Shown here piece by piece: positions 45,824 to 56,006 of a stretch of DNA of 64,000 nt (its first letter is position 1; the number at the start of each line of letters is the position of its first letter). Source of the stretch: Darksidea phi. Taxonomy: Eukaryota > Ascomycota > Dothideomycetes > Pleosporales > Lentitheciaceae. A model generated the notes under the pieces. That model was not told the origin of the DNA, made no database searches, and saw only the letters and a list, made by a program, of their open reading frames with translations. Position numbers and translations under genes: made by a program. The DNA lies in the NCBI GenBank assembly GCA_030770425.1, contig JASJFT010000081.1:62001-126000 (forward strand), in the 5' to 3' direction.

Positions 45824-47434
45824 TTATCCAAGATGTATCTTAACCCTCTGCCTGATTGCCTTCCGACACATGGGACACTTCGTTAGACTCACAGGCCAAT
45901 GCCCATGTTTCACCGGCACCACCAAATCCGCACACCACCTGCACATCACCATGTGGCCGCACGGCAGCACCGCGATATCGGCTAACTGGCTGTAACACAC
46001 TTGGCATGATAACTTCTTCGTCATTTGCTCGTCGGTTAATGGGGGTGGACGGTTCGGTTGATCGAGCGTTACGGGCGGCGAAGACGGTTGTTGACGGGCG
46101 TTCAGCGGGGCGTTCAGCGGGGCGTTCAGCGCGGCGCTCTCCGTTTGTTGGAGGAGGTTCATGAGGTCGGCGGATAGGCGAGAGACGTGGGTTTGGAGGC
46201 TCTCTATTTCTGACCTAGTTGCAGAGTCATATCTCCTTAGGGCGGCGGCGGGAGTAGGACTACCGCTCCGCACATGCTCCTGAGAAACACGCTGCGAGCC
46301 TGCGCGAGAATCGTCCACTACACCCCCACGTATTTCTTGCTCGGAGAGACCGTCGAGCGAAAGGGTAAATGTGTAGCCGGACTCACGTCGTGCTTCAGCT
46401 TGCCGATACCGGTCGAACGCTTGGTTGTACATAGCTGAAATGGGGGACTCATAGTCGTCGCGTTGGACGTCTTCTCGGCTGCCGAATACGCGGACGAAGC
46501 GGTCTCCTGCGCGTTGGGGGTGGATTTCGGTATGCGAAAGGGGCCGTGACATGCCTGTTCGCTCGCGAGGCATGTCTGGTGCTCGAGGTTCCACCAGGAG
46601 AGGTGCTTCATCGCCTGAGACTTCTTCCAGCAGGCTATCCAGGGCCTCTTCAATAGTCTGGTGTGGCTCCGCTGGACCCCCTCTCTCTTCCTCGGAGGAC
46701 AACCGCCGTCTCCGGAACCTGTTCTCCGCTCTCGATTCGTTGTTACTTCTCCCTGCCCTCAGTTGATCCAAGGTCCGTGGCAGAAATCCTGGACTGACTT
46801 CCCCAAAGGGCTCTCCGATCACAGCTATACGAGACTCAGTCCCATCTGGCCCCTTCACGACGCGATAGCCTTGGTGGAATTCGAACCAGCGTTCCAGAAA
46901 CTCGGTTTGATCCGGGATGAGGGGCACTTTTGTCTGTGAAGCTTCGAGGGGGGGATCCGTCGATGCCAGGCGGTTGTTCCAGAATTCTGAAATATGTGCG
47001 TCAGCGTAGCTCAACGTCTCAACATACATAGTTTGATATGCATCCAACTGGAAGGTGCTCGAAGCAAACCGGGGAAGCATACCTTTGCAGAACCAGCAGT
47101 AGCCTTGCCAGCGCGTCCCCCGATAGACGAAGCCCACGCCATCGACGTACACACGGTAGGTCGCGGCGTGAGGGCGTTCATCGGCGCATGCGCAGCAGTT
47201 TAGCGTCGAGGTGAGGCGGCATGACGTAGCGAGCTTGTGCGGACAGTGCGAGTCCAGTCGCGGGCAATCCGCTGTAAGAGTTCCCATGGTGACGGATTGG
47301 GAGCCTTGACGCGTTTGGAAAGAGGTTGTTGCGCGCAGAGAAGGAGGACCTCGTGCGTGAAGTGGCGGCTTTATCGAGCGTGAAAGTCGCGGTTCGGGTG
47401 GGGCATCCCCAAACCGGAATAGCGCGTTCCCCAT
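45824..47434 (-). CDS. RING-finger protein, probable E3 ubiquitin ligase
   Basis: A single open exon from ATG 47434 encodes about 536 residues. The C terminus is a C3HC4 RING: CQVCYSQLADIAVLPCGHM, then MCRWCADL and KCPMCRKAI, close to the end as in MUL1/XIAP-like RINGs. The middle is acidic and low complexity, with a 12-bp tandem repeat (about 46097-46134) giving LNAP three times and a short helix before it (EIESLQTHVSRLSADLMNLL). The N-terminal third has a Cys-rich patch (CPRLDSHCPHK, then NCCACADE) and an aromatic block (VYRGTRWQGYCWFCKG) that may form another zinc site. RING proteins recruit E2 enzymes to ubiquitinate targets. The start beginning MGN was preferred to an upstream GTG. A possible 41-nt GT-AG segment near 47000 would break frame and is rejected. 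Confidence 0.85.
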   Translation of the reverse strand: MGNALFRFGDAPPEPRLSRSIKPPLHARGPPSLRATTSFQTRQGSQSVTMGTLTADCPRLDSHCPHKLATSCRLTSTLNCCACADERPHAATYRVYVDGVGFVYRGTRWQGYCWFCKGMLPRFASSTFQLDAYQTMYVETLSYADAHISEFWNNRLASTDPPLEASQTKVPLIPDQTEFLERWFEFHQGYRVVKGPDGTESRIAVIGEPFGEVSPGFLPRTLDQLRAGRSNNESRAENRFRRRRLSSEEERGGPAEPHQTIEEALDSLLEEVSGDEAPLLVEPRAPDMPRERTGMSRPLSHTEIHPQRAGDRFVRVFGSREDVQRDDYESPISAMYNQAFDRYRQAEARRESGYTFTLSLDGLSEQEIRGGVVDDSRAGSQRVSQEHVRSGSPTPAAALRRYDSATRSEIESLQTHVSRLSADLMNLLQQTESAALNAPLNAPLNARQQPSSPPVTLDQPNRPPPLTDEQMTKKLSCQVCYSQLADIAVLPCGHMVMCRWCADLVVPVKHGHWPVSLTKCPMCRKAIRQRVKIHLG

Positions 47435-48179
47435 TCCCGAAAGTACGATAACAGAAGTTGTCACGTGCTGCGCAGTATGGGAAGTTGATCGCTCTGATTC
47501 TTACACAAGCTGAGTATCTAGCCATATATACAGAGAGAGTCCCCAGCACAGGCCACCTATGGACCAGGCTTGATCAAGCGTTTCCCCATTTCCTCAATAT
47601 CTCTGTGTTAACCGTTGCTTTTAGGGAATCTCCTCATCAAACGGAATCCTGAAGCGTCCTGTTGTACAGACAGAGCCGTGACAGAAGCTCATAACACAAG
47701 CTAGGCTACGATCCTCTCACCAAATCACCCAACTACACAGCAACATCCCTATCATAACAATGTCGGGAAATCATGAGAGGGAGCACTTCGTCCTAGAATC
47801 GTTTGATGAACCCCTGAATGCTCTATTCCCTATCTTCACGATAGGCCATACAAATTACGACAGGTACAGTCATGCGTCAGAAGTCTGTGTACACTGTGCT
47901 AGCAGAAATTTACGCAGCATTCTCCACCACTCATTAAATTGTTCTTGAATTAAATCACCTTTAAGTGGTTATTAATTGGAGGCTCCAAAGTTATATAGTA
48001 CTTAGAAGGGCAACATAGTTCTTAATAATTTTTTTAATATAGGAGACTGTACACTGACTTATGCCCTAGTCCTGTACATTGATGTAAAGACGGCGAGGAA
48101 AAGGAGAGAATTTCTAAGCTTTTCTACATTACTTGTGTTTCGTACACATACCTTCTCGTAGTTCATCATTCAGGAATGC
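47435..48179. other. intergenic with AT-rich block
   Basis: The 5' flank of the RING gene, followed by an AT-rich stretch at 47935-48045 (for example AATAATTTTTTTAATATAGG). No gene is supported. Confidence 0.45.
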
Positions 48180-48740
48180 GACCATGCAAAGCCTCCAGCA
48201 GAGGACGCCAACAAATCTTGACTATGCAACTCCGCATAGCGGCCGGCTCCCTCACCTTCACCGAGATTCCCGCTGGAATGCTCGAAGGCGGCAATCCCAT
48301 GGGAAAGGCGGTCGACGAGACCCATCGGAAGGTCGGCATCAAGATCATGAGCAGTGACGATTTCGCAAGGTATCCTTGGACTTCGGTCGACTCTGCACCC
48401 AAGACAAAGTCTAGAAAAGTCAATATAGACAACTCGGAAGAGATTCAAACATGATGCACCCGAACGCAGGCGGTGGCGGTGAGTTTGTCCCGCTCATTTT
48501 GCACCAGAAGCGCCTGACAAAGAAGAAGCTAAAGGAGTTGAAAAGGGAGGCGACTGGATTGCGGGATGAGGACGAGATGATAACGTTGAAGGTTCTTCTC
48601 TTCAAGTATTTGTTGGAAGGATGGTGGGTGCGATGAGAAGCCTTTGGCGGCTCTGGGCCTATGTGAAGGGTTGAAGCGGGAGCTGCGGCTGCTTGAGATG
48701 CCCAAGGCTTCTGGTACGCTCTGGGGAAACGTACGTTCTA
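48180..48740 (+). pseudogene. NUDIX hydrolase relic (ADP-sugar pyrophosphatase type)
   Basis: Frames on the plus strand spell a decayed NUDIX protein: SLTFTEIPAGMLEGGNPMGK, AVDETHRKVGIKI (the Nudix box, in which catalytic Glu residues of the usual EExGxxI core are changed to Thr/Lys-type residues), then in another frame HPNAGGGGEFVPLILHQKRL and TGLRDEDEMITLKV, and after a further shift DEKPLAALGLCEGLKREL. The order matches fungal ADP-ribose/ADP-sugar pyrophosphatases. TGA codons and at least two frameshifts separate the pieces, and the box substitutions alone would abolish Mg2+ binding. No splice sites reconcile the frames. It is a dead gene, without adjacent paralogue in the window. Confidence 0.75.
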
Positions 48741-49358
48741 ATGCTAGATAGTCCTAATATATATCCTATTCCATCCTCATCGTCCTTGATCAATGCCACA
48801 GAAGCTATATAGATGATGTCAGCACCCTATCCCTGCAATATCTACCATCGAGCTTCTCAGAAGAGGACCCGCTTAACACGTCCACCGCCTTGACGTTGAC
48901 AGGGCTTTCTGGGTGTATGATCTTACCCATGATTTTATGCGCCAATAACGCTCTCCTTCGGCTAAATGCGCCGCTGTGTAAGAGCGAATAGTGTCATTAA
49001 GAACGCAGTGTCTCTCTGGTCACTCCTATCTCTTACCATATACTATTAGGAACCTCACTATCTACGTGCATTGTGAATTATCATCACCAATCAGACTGTC
49101 TGAAAGAAGCAAAAACGTGGGCTGCAATCATGCGGGCTTTTATATGCAGCTTATCGGAGCCAAGCACACCCACTATTTCATGATGCATAAGCGTGGGGCC
49201 TGAACACATTGTAACTGCTTGCCCGCGAGTCGGTTGCCTGTCTCCACTATCCTCGTAAAGCCTTCTCACTCCATCTGTCTGTGCGAGGTTCTTTCTAATG
49301 TAATCTCTACGTTCTTCTTTTAAGGCACCGCCAACAACGTAAGACCTGTGCCCTTACG
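48741..49358. other. intergenic, no gene recognised
   Basis: Short frames without domain or splice support. Confidence 0.4.
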
Positions 49359-49938
49359 ATGGTGGAGCAACAAGAACGGATTCGGAGCTCAGACTGCAGC
49401 GACTACCACATGATCGAACAAGCAGCGGGTACGATGTTGCGCTTGCATGCCCGTTCTAGCTGCTGACTGTCCCTAGGTGGCAAGCCCTACTGGAAAAGGC
49501 CAAGCCCGAACAGTAAGCCCACATAAAAGTTTCCAGTGGAGTGACTTACAGAAGAGTACGAGACCTGGACAACGTTTGGCAACAAAACCCGAACCTCCTA
49601 TTACCCAGTCTGATGCTCTTGTTACTGAAACAAATTCGTTTGATATGTAATCCGCTATGGTCATTCAAGGAAACAGCCCTCTATCAGGCGACAATTTCGC
49701 TGAAGGCGATACTGCTCAGACTTATCCGAGTCAACTCGAAGGGCAACATTATCAGATGCAACAGTATCAGGACAGCACGATACCGAATAATTTTGCGGTG
49801 CCAGCTCCTGTCACGATATCCTCGCCCCTAGCCACCCCGACCGCACCTGCCCCCACCGCCCCGACTGCCCCAATTTCTGCTACCACCACAGCAGCGCCGG
49901 GTCTTGCTACTACAGCACCGCCATCTTCGCTGCCATAA
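49359..49938 (+). pseudogene. possible damaged gene for a Gln/Pro/Thr-rich protein
   Basis: ATG 49359 opens MVEQQERIRSSDCSDYHMIE; a plausible 47-nt intron leads to GGKPYWKRPSPN, a second intron to EYETWTTFGNKTRTSYYP, and then another frame reads TKPEPPITQSDALVTETNSF followed by TAA, MVIQGNSPLSGDNFAEGD, a Gln-rich part (QHYQMQQYQ) and a Pro/Thr/Ala tail ending at 49936. The TAA (49648) could derive from CAA by one C-to-T change. No known domain. The pieces are coding-like but do not join cleanly, so confidence is low. Confidence 0.3.
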
Positions 49939-51679
49939 CAGCGCCAGCCGAGTCTACTTCCAACTCACCGGCATTCGCCAATACAACCACCACAAGTGAC
50001 AACAATGTAACCTATAACTATAACGGTTCTTGCTAACATCACTCCCTATTACTATGCTGCTCTACCACGAAAAATCTGTGGAACAAAATTATTGGCGGAA
50101 CCCACAAATGTTTATGTAAAAAGCGGAATACGATTCTAACTTCCATAACTAAAAGAGATCTTACGTGAGTAGGACCTGGTAAATAACTGACAGATACGAT
50201 ACTTATGGGTTACTTTTATGCAGATTAGTTGATTGGGGCAGTTCTATCAAGTATAATTGAGCAACAGTGCTCGATTCCAATTTCTACTGGAGACCCCGCG
50301 CACTCATGGGCGCATCCCAAAGTGGCCAGAATATGCTCCGCTGGTATTTGCAACTTGTACCCAGGTTTTATCTTCTAAAGTACACCATCATCAAATAACA
50401 AACATATTGGTTGAAAGATGGCATTTCTGGGAAAGAAGGCTGCAGAAACACGCCCATCGCTTGGTGACAGAAGCGCATGCGATCCAATATATTCCGTGCA
50501 TACTAAATGCCATCTAATGGATATGAATCAATTTTTCTGCCACATAAGTCGCATTTGAGCAGGCTAAGACGATAGTCTAGTACCGAGGTATACTGCGATG
50601 TCGTTGACCCGCGTTCATGCCGAAAGATGAAATCGGCAACCAGAGACAGGTTCGGTGGTACCCGCAGGGCGTCACGATCGAAAATCTGCTGTAGTTTTCT
50701 CGTCTTCAATCACAATGCCCGACAAGGTTGGTGCATGGTTTCCTGCTTTGTCCACACCGAGAAATGTTCCCCCGCTCTCCAGAAAAGCGAGCATTCGTCA
50801 TCTCCATAATCAACCGCGCATTACTGACATCCCTTCTCCAGCAGCAATAGATCGTAGATGCGATTGTGTGCATTCCCGTAAGTTGAGCCACCCAGCAGGC
50901 TCAAAAGTTCCCAGAACTCGCCTTTCATCTCGGACTTTTCTTTTACGGTAGATCGACAGCTGCGGTGCTCTAGATATTAGAGGATTTGAGATAGAGAGAC
51001 TTAGAGAAGCCTCTAAGTAAACGAATCTGTTTTATAGGTGAATAGTTGAGTACTGCTATTACGGCCAGACTGAACCTATCCCAGCTCGTTTCTTCCGACC
51101 TATTCGTGACGTGACGTCGAACCTGGGGAAAGCGGACTCGGTAATAATCAAACAGGAAACGCCAACGGCTTCTCGGTTCGCCCTGGAAGCGTCTTGGGAA
51201 CGAAGCTTGGAAGATATACAGCTTGAAAATCTACCGTATTACGCAATTCCCGCGTGCGGGCTTGACACTAGCAAACCTGGAGGCGACTGGGTGGTTCCAG
51301 TTCGTGGGGTAGGCTAGGGACGAGTTAAAAAACGAGGCGTGTCTCAGTTTAAAGGCTGCGGGGCAACTAGAAGCCGATTGGGCGGTTCCAGCGCACAGCC
51401 GTAAGGTAAGAAGAGAGGAAGGTGAGAAAAAGGGCTAAAGATAAGATACAAAAGAAGACACCAAGGTATAAAAATAGTAAGAGAAGGGTGAAGAACGGGG
51501 AGGAACAGGTTATACACAAAGTAAAATAACCAATTTCTGGCCCGGATGGGCAGAGACACGTGACTTGGCTAAGGCGGGTGGCGCCGAGGATAGAAGAGAG
51601 AGACGTAACGCGAAGAGGACGCAAGAGCTTCAGGTGCAAGTCGTGCAAGCGGTAGGCGTGGGCGTCGGCGTAAGTAGGC
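49939..51679. other. 1.7-kb region, no gene recognised
   Basis: Short frames on both strands, with none over 100 codons and no domain, signal or splice pattern. It is AT-rich around 50980-51060. Confidence 0.45.
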
Positions 51680-51728
51680 CACGGCAAAAGACCTTTCGGA
51701 GCTTTGTTCCGAAAGGTCTTTTGCCGTG
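51680..51728. repeat. perfect 21-bp hairpin with 7-nt loop
   Basis: Left arm 51680-51700 (CACGGCAAAAGACCTTTCGG plus A) and right arm 51708-51728 are exact reverse complements around the loop GCTTTGT. All 21 pairs match and pairing stops sharply at both ends. No gene is annotated across it; the nearest is the membrane-protein relic starting at 51876. Confidence 0.95.
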
Positions 51729-51875
51729 ACTTTAAGCTAGCGAGGCGGGGTGTAGAACCTTTTCGAACGTGTTTTTGACGCTTCACAAAGAGTTAAAAGG
51801 CACCCCATCTTTCACTACTTTCCAGTTATCCAAACCAATCGTCGTCCTCTTCTCAGCGAGACCCTCTCACTAAGC

Positions 51876-53458
51876 ATGGACCTGACAATCAGTGTGCCAG
51901 AGGGATCAACAAACCATGGCAATCCAAACTTGCTCTGCACGCCTCCAAATTGGTACGACTACATCTTCTTCTTCTTCGCAAACTATTTCGCCCATGCCGC
52001 AACCGTTATCGCTACCCCCGGTCAGGGTATCCCAGAGACTATTTGGATTCTCACCAATGCTCTTATACTACCAACAAGCGGTGTTGTACGGGCAATGGCT
52101 CCTATCTTGCGCCACTCTGGGACAGTGCGCAATGACCCGTTGCGGCGCGCAGCTCGGGCCCGGGCACTCTGCATGGTCGCCAAATTTTCTACGAGTGAAG
52201 ATAGCTGCAACGACGTCGAAGCTCAATCTTCCAGTACCAACGTAAGGTCCACTGAAGGAACCATGGCAAGAGGCATCACCACAGCGACCGAGGAAAGCAA
52301 AGTGAAGACCAAAGGAACTAGCGTTCGTTCGGAACTTTCCACATTTGGTTTATTTTGTTATTGATATCATAAAGGGAATCGATTTGCAGTCTTCCAAACA
52401 CGAGCCTCATTCATCAGGAGACAGTCGGTATACGTTATTCAGGAGTCCAAAGTCAGATTCCTACGCCCCTTAAGTCCATAATTCATCACTAATATTGGCC
52501 GTGTAGTTCAAAATATCCACCATCTCCGTGGTGGGAGTGTCCCGATAAATTTTCGGGACTCCTCAAACATACCCAGGTCAATGGGAAATACCAGCTTCCA
52601 AAAGGGTACTCTCTTGTCTTAGTACCGGCGAACGCTTCCCTTGAGTTTGCCGTTGAGCAGCATGTTAAAGAAGAGTCGGGCAAGAACTCACGGCAGCGCA
52701 TACAACCGGAGCTCAGACCCCAGCATGCGGAGCTTGCATCGACGTATAATATTCCCAAGCTGATTATCAGTTTTATCCAAGCAATCTGGGCTGCTACCAC
52801 CTTATACCGTGCTCGCGGCGACCAAATTAAGCAATATGGATACGCTGCATTCGGCTTAACAGTGGCTCCATACGCCTTCATGTCCGTCGTTAACATTGTT
52901 GCGAATATATTGAACCCAGAGTATCCAGCGTTATTTCTTATCAGAACTCCAGTGATGGAAGAAGCTGAAGCTGATGGTGGCTATTTTAATGGAGAAATCC
53001 GAGTGGTACTTACTGGACAACCTTCAGAAGAGACAAAGATGGATGAGCCTGCGAAAATAAGAGCTGCGACGACCATGGGGTTACTGCTTAGTTTGATTCC
53101 TCTCGGAATTGTATGCGGCCTGTCTCGTTTCCAACCACAGAACAGTACCAAGATCGAACGCGGATTTACAATGTCTTGGCTGGTAGTAGGTATAGTATAT
53201 GGGGTGTACGCATCTGGTCTTACTGGTTTCATGCATGAAACGAGGCTCCGTGAGGTGGCTCCACCGAAGCACTGGCTTATGAAAATGACTATCTCAGAGA
53301 CGGACAAGTTGCGCCTTTCAAAAGATACACAAAAACGGCTGAATAGAATTACCGCCCTATTCGCGTACGCGCTTTGCCTTGGTACACCGGCAGTCGGCGG
53401 CATGATAATTGTTGGAAGAATGATTGGGAAATTTGGTGTTTGTACACTCCTTAATTAA
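51876..53458 (+). pseudogene. frameshifted fungal multi-pass membrane protein
   Basis: The N-terminal part (51876-52364) reads MDLTISVPEG, then TPPNWYDYIFFFFANYFAHA, TVIATPGQGIPETIWILTNA and LPTSGVVRAMAPILRHSGTV, the start of a widespread fungal membrane protein family without known function. The frame then shifts: the next segment (52357-52465) reads VIDIIKGIDLQSSKHEPHSS and ends in TAA, and a third frame from about 52500 to 53458 reads SSKYPPSPWWECPDKFSGLL, IQAIWAATTLYRARGDQIKQ, a polar loop and two more span groups (TMGLLLSLIPLGIVCGLS, TALFAYALCLGTPAVGGMII). The parts are in family order with almost nothing missing, so decay is recent: about two indels and one stop. No introns fit the joins. 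Confidence 0.65.
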
Positions 53459-53966
53459 CTTGGGTGCTTACCCAAGAATGACAGGCTCGCTGCCACCGCT
53501 TCCACTCCATGCTGTGTGCAGTGTCCGAGTCAAGTACATTCTATCCTTAGGCAACTAACTTTAGACCTAGCGCAATCTGCTTCTCGCCATGTATGCCTAA
53601 GCTTACATCGTTCATGGCGACAACCCCGGGCTCTGAACTTGGGTGATGAATATGAGCTCAAGCAATCAGCTAGACATTGACCTTCTTCCCTACTGTGCTA
53701 CCTTAGACTTTTATTGATATTGGCTGAAACGAGTGGAATGACTGCCGCATATTCGAGCCATAGTTTGCTTTTTAAGCTCCGCATATAAGCAGAAAGAAAC
53801 GAAACCATTCATTCCACAAATCTATCAAGGCTTCATGCATCTCGATAACCAAGAGCAAAAGAAACGACTATCTATCGATCATTAACTCCGATGCCCAACA
53901 CCATAGCGGAAGTAAACCCTAGATACGCATTACGAAACTTCTAGACAAACCAGCACATATTATCAT
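53459..53966. other. intergenic between convergent genes
   Basis: Shared 3' flank of the membrane-protein relic and the HET gene; no gene recognised. Confidence 0.45.
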
Positions 53967-55403
53967 TCAGGCTCCCGTAAGCCTAGGTTCATCCTTTGAG
54001 GGCATATCGTGTGGATTCGCGTATCCTTCAGATGCGACAATACAAGGATATCCCCTCGCATTGACGGGAGAACAGCCTAAAATACTCTCGACCTCACTCA
54101 CTGACGTTTCTCTTGTCAGTTCAAGAAGGCGCAAAAAACCAGTCCTTTCGAAAAGCTGATGGAGTTCTTGGACGGCGAGAGGTTGAGGTAGCTTGGTCTT
54201 ATCAATCTCCGAAGAAACCTTCAAGAGAGCCGCAATATCATTCAGGGCCACCGGAACGCCTTTGCTGATTTCAAGGAACTCCCAGTTGTCGTTACACAGC
54301 AATATGTCAGGACGCATGATGATCTCTTGGAGAGACCACGGGGATGTGAACCATCCGTTCGGATCCCAGATATCTAGTGCGGGAGTCTTTCGAGTTTTAT
54401 CGTGGTTGAGAAGTTCGAGGGGTTTGTCTGCGGCTGAAGCTGCTGTTTTAAGCGAGGATGATAATCGGCCTCGGTCGATTCCAGTCCTAGCCGAGGCTGA
54501 TAGGTATTGAAGGCTCAGGTACTCCAAAGCTGCAGGCAGAGATGACCATGATGGTATATCGTCGAACCATACTAGAGCTTTTAGGGCATTGCGAAAAGTT
54601 TGAGGCACGCACTTGATCTCCCAATCTTGGCGCTCCAGCATGTGAGTTTCAAGCTCGAAACCCTGAGGAATGGTTAGTAGGTCGATCCAGATGTAGCGCC
54701 ATGGGAGAGTAGATATCATCTCCGGCAGCTTTTCCACGTCGAATTTGCTGTTCCGAGGAACCGTCCACGGAACGCCTGGTATTTGAAGCCAAGAAGCGGA
54801 TGTATCTCGCCAACGAACCCAAGAGTGGCTTATTGCGACATAATCTGGACAGGACCCCTCAGTGCTGATGATTTCCTCAACTTCGCGAACTTTCTGGTAT
54901 TGGGAATCCCAGAGGTAATATGGCGATTCGCGTTGAAGGTAAATCTCGGGTACGATAGAAGCGCCATGGCGAGGCTGATTCCGGGTCACCAATGCGTTCC
55001 TAGCCGGCGGGGTTGAACTCCAATAGGCTGATGCTATTCTTTCGCATGCTGCATAATATGTCGCTTGATGTCGCAGAGTAGCTAATTCCGACAGCTTAGG
55101 AGGGCTGAGAAGGATCTTGAATATGTTGGCGCCGAAGGGTTTGTAGAACTCGGAGTATTTTAGCCTAGCTAGTATGTCGTGATAGGTGAGGGCGCTGCGC
55201 GCCCGTGGGCCGTCAGACATGCGACGTTTGGCTTCCTTTGCATCGCGTTCGACGTTGGGATCTGATTGACGCGCTTGCCGCCATTCTTGTAGCACTTCTA
55301 AAGAGCTTTGCTGGCAATAAGACAATTTTAACTTTTTCTTCTGATGGTCCTCGAGAGCATGCCATGAAACTCCGGCATCACGAAGGCGCTGAGATCCATC
55401 CAT
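53967..55403 (-). CDS. HET (heterokaryon incompatibility) domain protein
   Basis: One exon from ATG 55403 to 53967 encodes about 478 residues (an in-frame ATG at 55487 would add 28). A helical N terminus (residues 1-150) precedes the HET domain: YVAISHSWVRWRDTSASWL, then RYIWIDLLTIPQGFELETHM and VWFDDIPSWSSLP, with the later block WFTSPWSLQEIIMRPDILLC, matching the three conserved blocks of HET proteins (here ISHSW, WIDLL, PWSLQE). The second block reads WIDLLTIPQ rather than the classic WIDxxCINQ, so it belongs to a divergent branch. HET proteins trigger cell death when unlike strains fuse. The frame is intact. The adjacent 5' flank has a 21-bp direct repeat. Confidence 0.88.
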   Translation of the reverse strand: MDGSQRLRDAGVSWHALEDHQKKKLKLSYCQQSSLEVLQEWRQARQSDPNVERDAKEAKRRMSDGPRARSALTYHDILARLKYSEFYKPFGANIFKILLSPPKLSELATLRHQATYYAACERIASAYWSSTPPARNALVTRNQPRHGASIVPEIYLQRESPYYLWDSQYQKVREVEEIISTEGSCPDYVAISHSWVRWRDTSASWLQIPGVPWTVPRNSKFDVEKLPEMISTLPWRYIWIDLLTIPQGFELETHMLERQDWEIKCVPQTFRNALKALVWFDDIPSWSSLPAALEYLSLQYLSASARTGIDRGRLSSSLKTAASAADKPLELLNHDKTRKTPALDIWDPNGWFTSPWSLQEIIMRPDILLCNDNWEFLEISKGVPVALNDIAALLKVSSEIDKTKLPQPLAVQELHQLFERTGFLRLLELTRETSVSEVESILGCSPVNARGYPCIVASEGYANPHDMPSKDEPRLTGA

Positions 55404-55573
55404 AACGGGCCACGGAAGGAGAAGTTTCAGGAGCGATAAAAAACTGAACTGGCTAACGAAGGTGGGGGCAGAGAAGATTGAGACCATGGGACGCGGCAGG
55501 ATTATGAACGTGTGATTATATGCATGGAGTAGCTTGATTGGATTTAGTATCATGCGGGATCTTCTTGGGTGGC

Positions 55574-55617
55574 TACACAGCCCCCAATATGCAGAATACA
55601 CAGCCCCCAATATGCAG
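55574..55617. repeat. 21-bp direct repeat, two copies
   Basis: TACACAGCCCCCAATATGCA plus G occurs at 55574-55594 and again at 55597-55617, a 23-bp period with identical copies. It lies in the 5' flank shared by the HET gene (minus) and the gene across the gap (plus), 171 bp upstream of the HET start. Confidence 0.85.
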
Positions 55618-55682
55618 GCCAAGCAGGCTGCAGCGAGTCTTTCAGCTGAGGTTCAACCGTCCAATCGTTTCACTGCGACCTG

Positions 55683-55804
55683 CCCCACACCTGCTTAGTC
55701 ACCTAGGCGAATGTAATATGTCGATCCCTGGTGCGTTGCCCTCGAGAGTTTGGTTTTCTCCTATCGCTTTCCCAAAAATCTTCAATTCTCGGGGGGGGGG
55801 GGCG

Positions 55805-55859
<55 letters not shown>

Positions 55860-56006
55860 GGGGGGGGGCGGTNNNNNNNNCCCCACAACCCCTTATTCAC
55901 CCATGGGCAATTAAAAAGGCCCCCCCCGGGGCGGTTCCCCCGCGCCTTTGGGTTTTCCCCAATGCCTTCCCCAAAAAATTCAAATACCCCCCCCCCCCCC
56001 CCCCCC
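55683..56006. other. assembly gap with homopolymers and a false duplicate
   Basis: Eight N (55873-55880) are preceded by a G-rich run (about 55792-55872) and followed by degraded sequence ending in a 20-C run (55987-56006). The right flank (55881-55986) can be aligned base by base with the left flank (about 55683-55790): both read CCCCACA...CTTA.TCACC... then TTTGG.TTTTC.CC and TTC.CCCAAAAA. The right copy shows homopolymer-biased changes. This is a sequencing or assembly artefact, not biology. Confidence 0.85.

Noticed and set aside
47000..47045. Possible 41-nt intron in the RING gene
   Set aside because: Although GT...TTTCAG is present, removing 41 nt breaks the frame, while the uninterrupted frame reads through to the RING.
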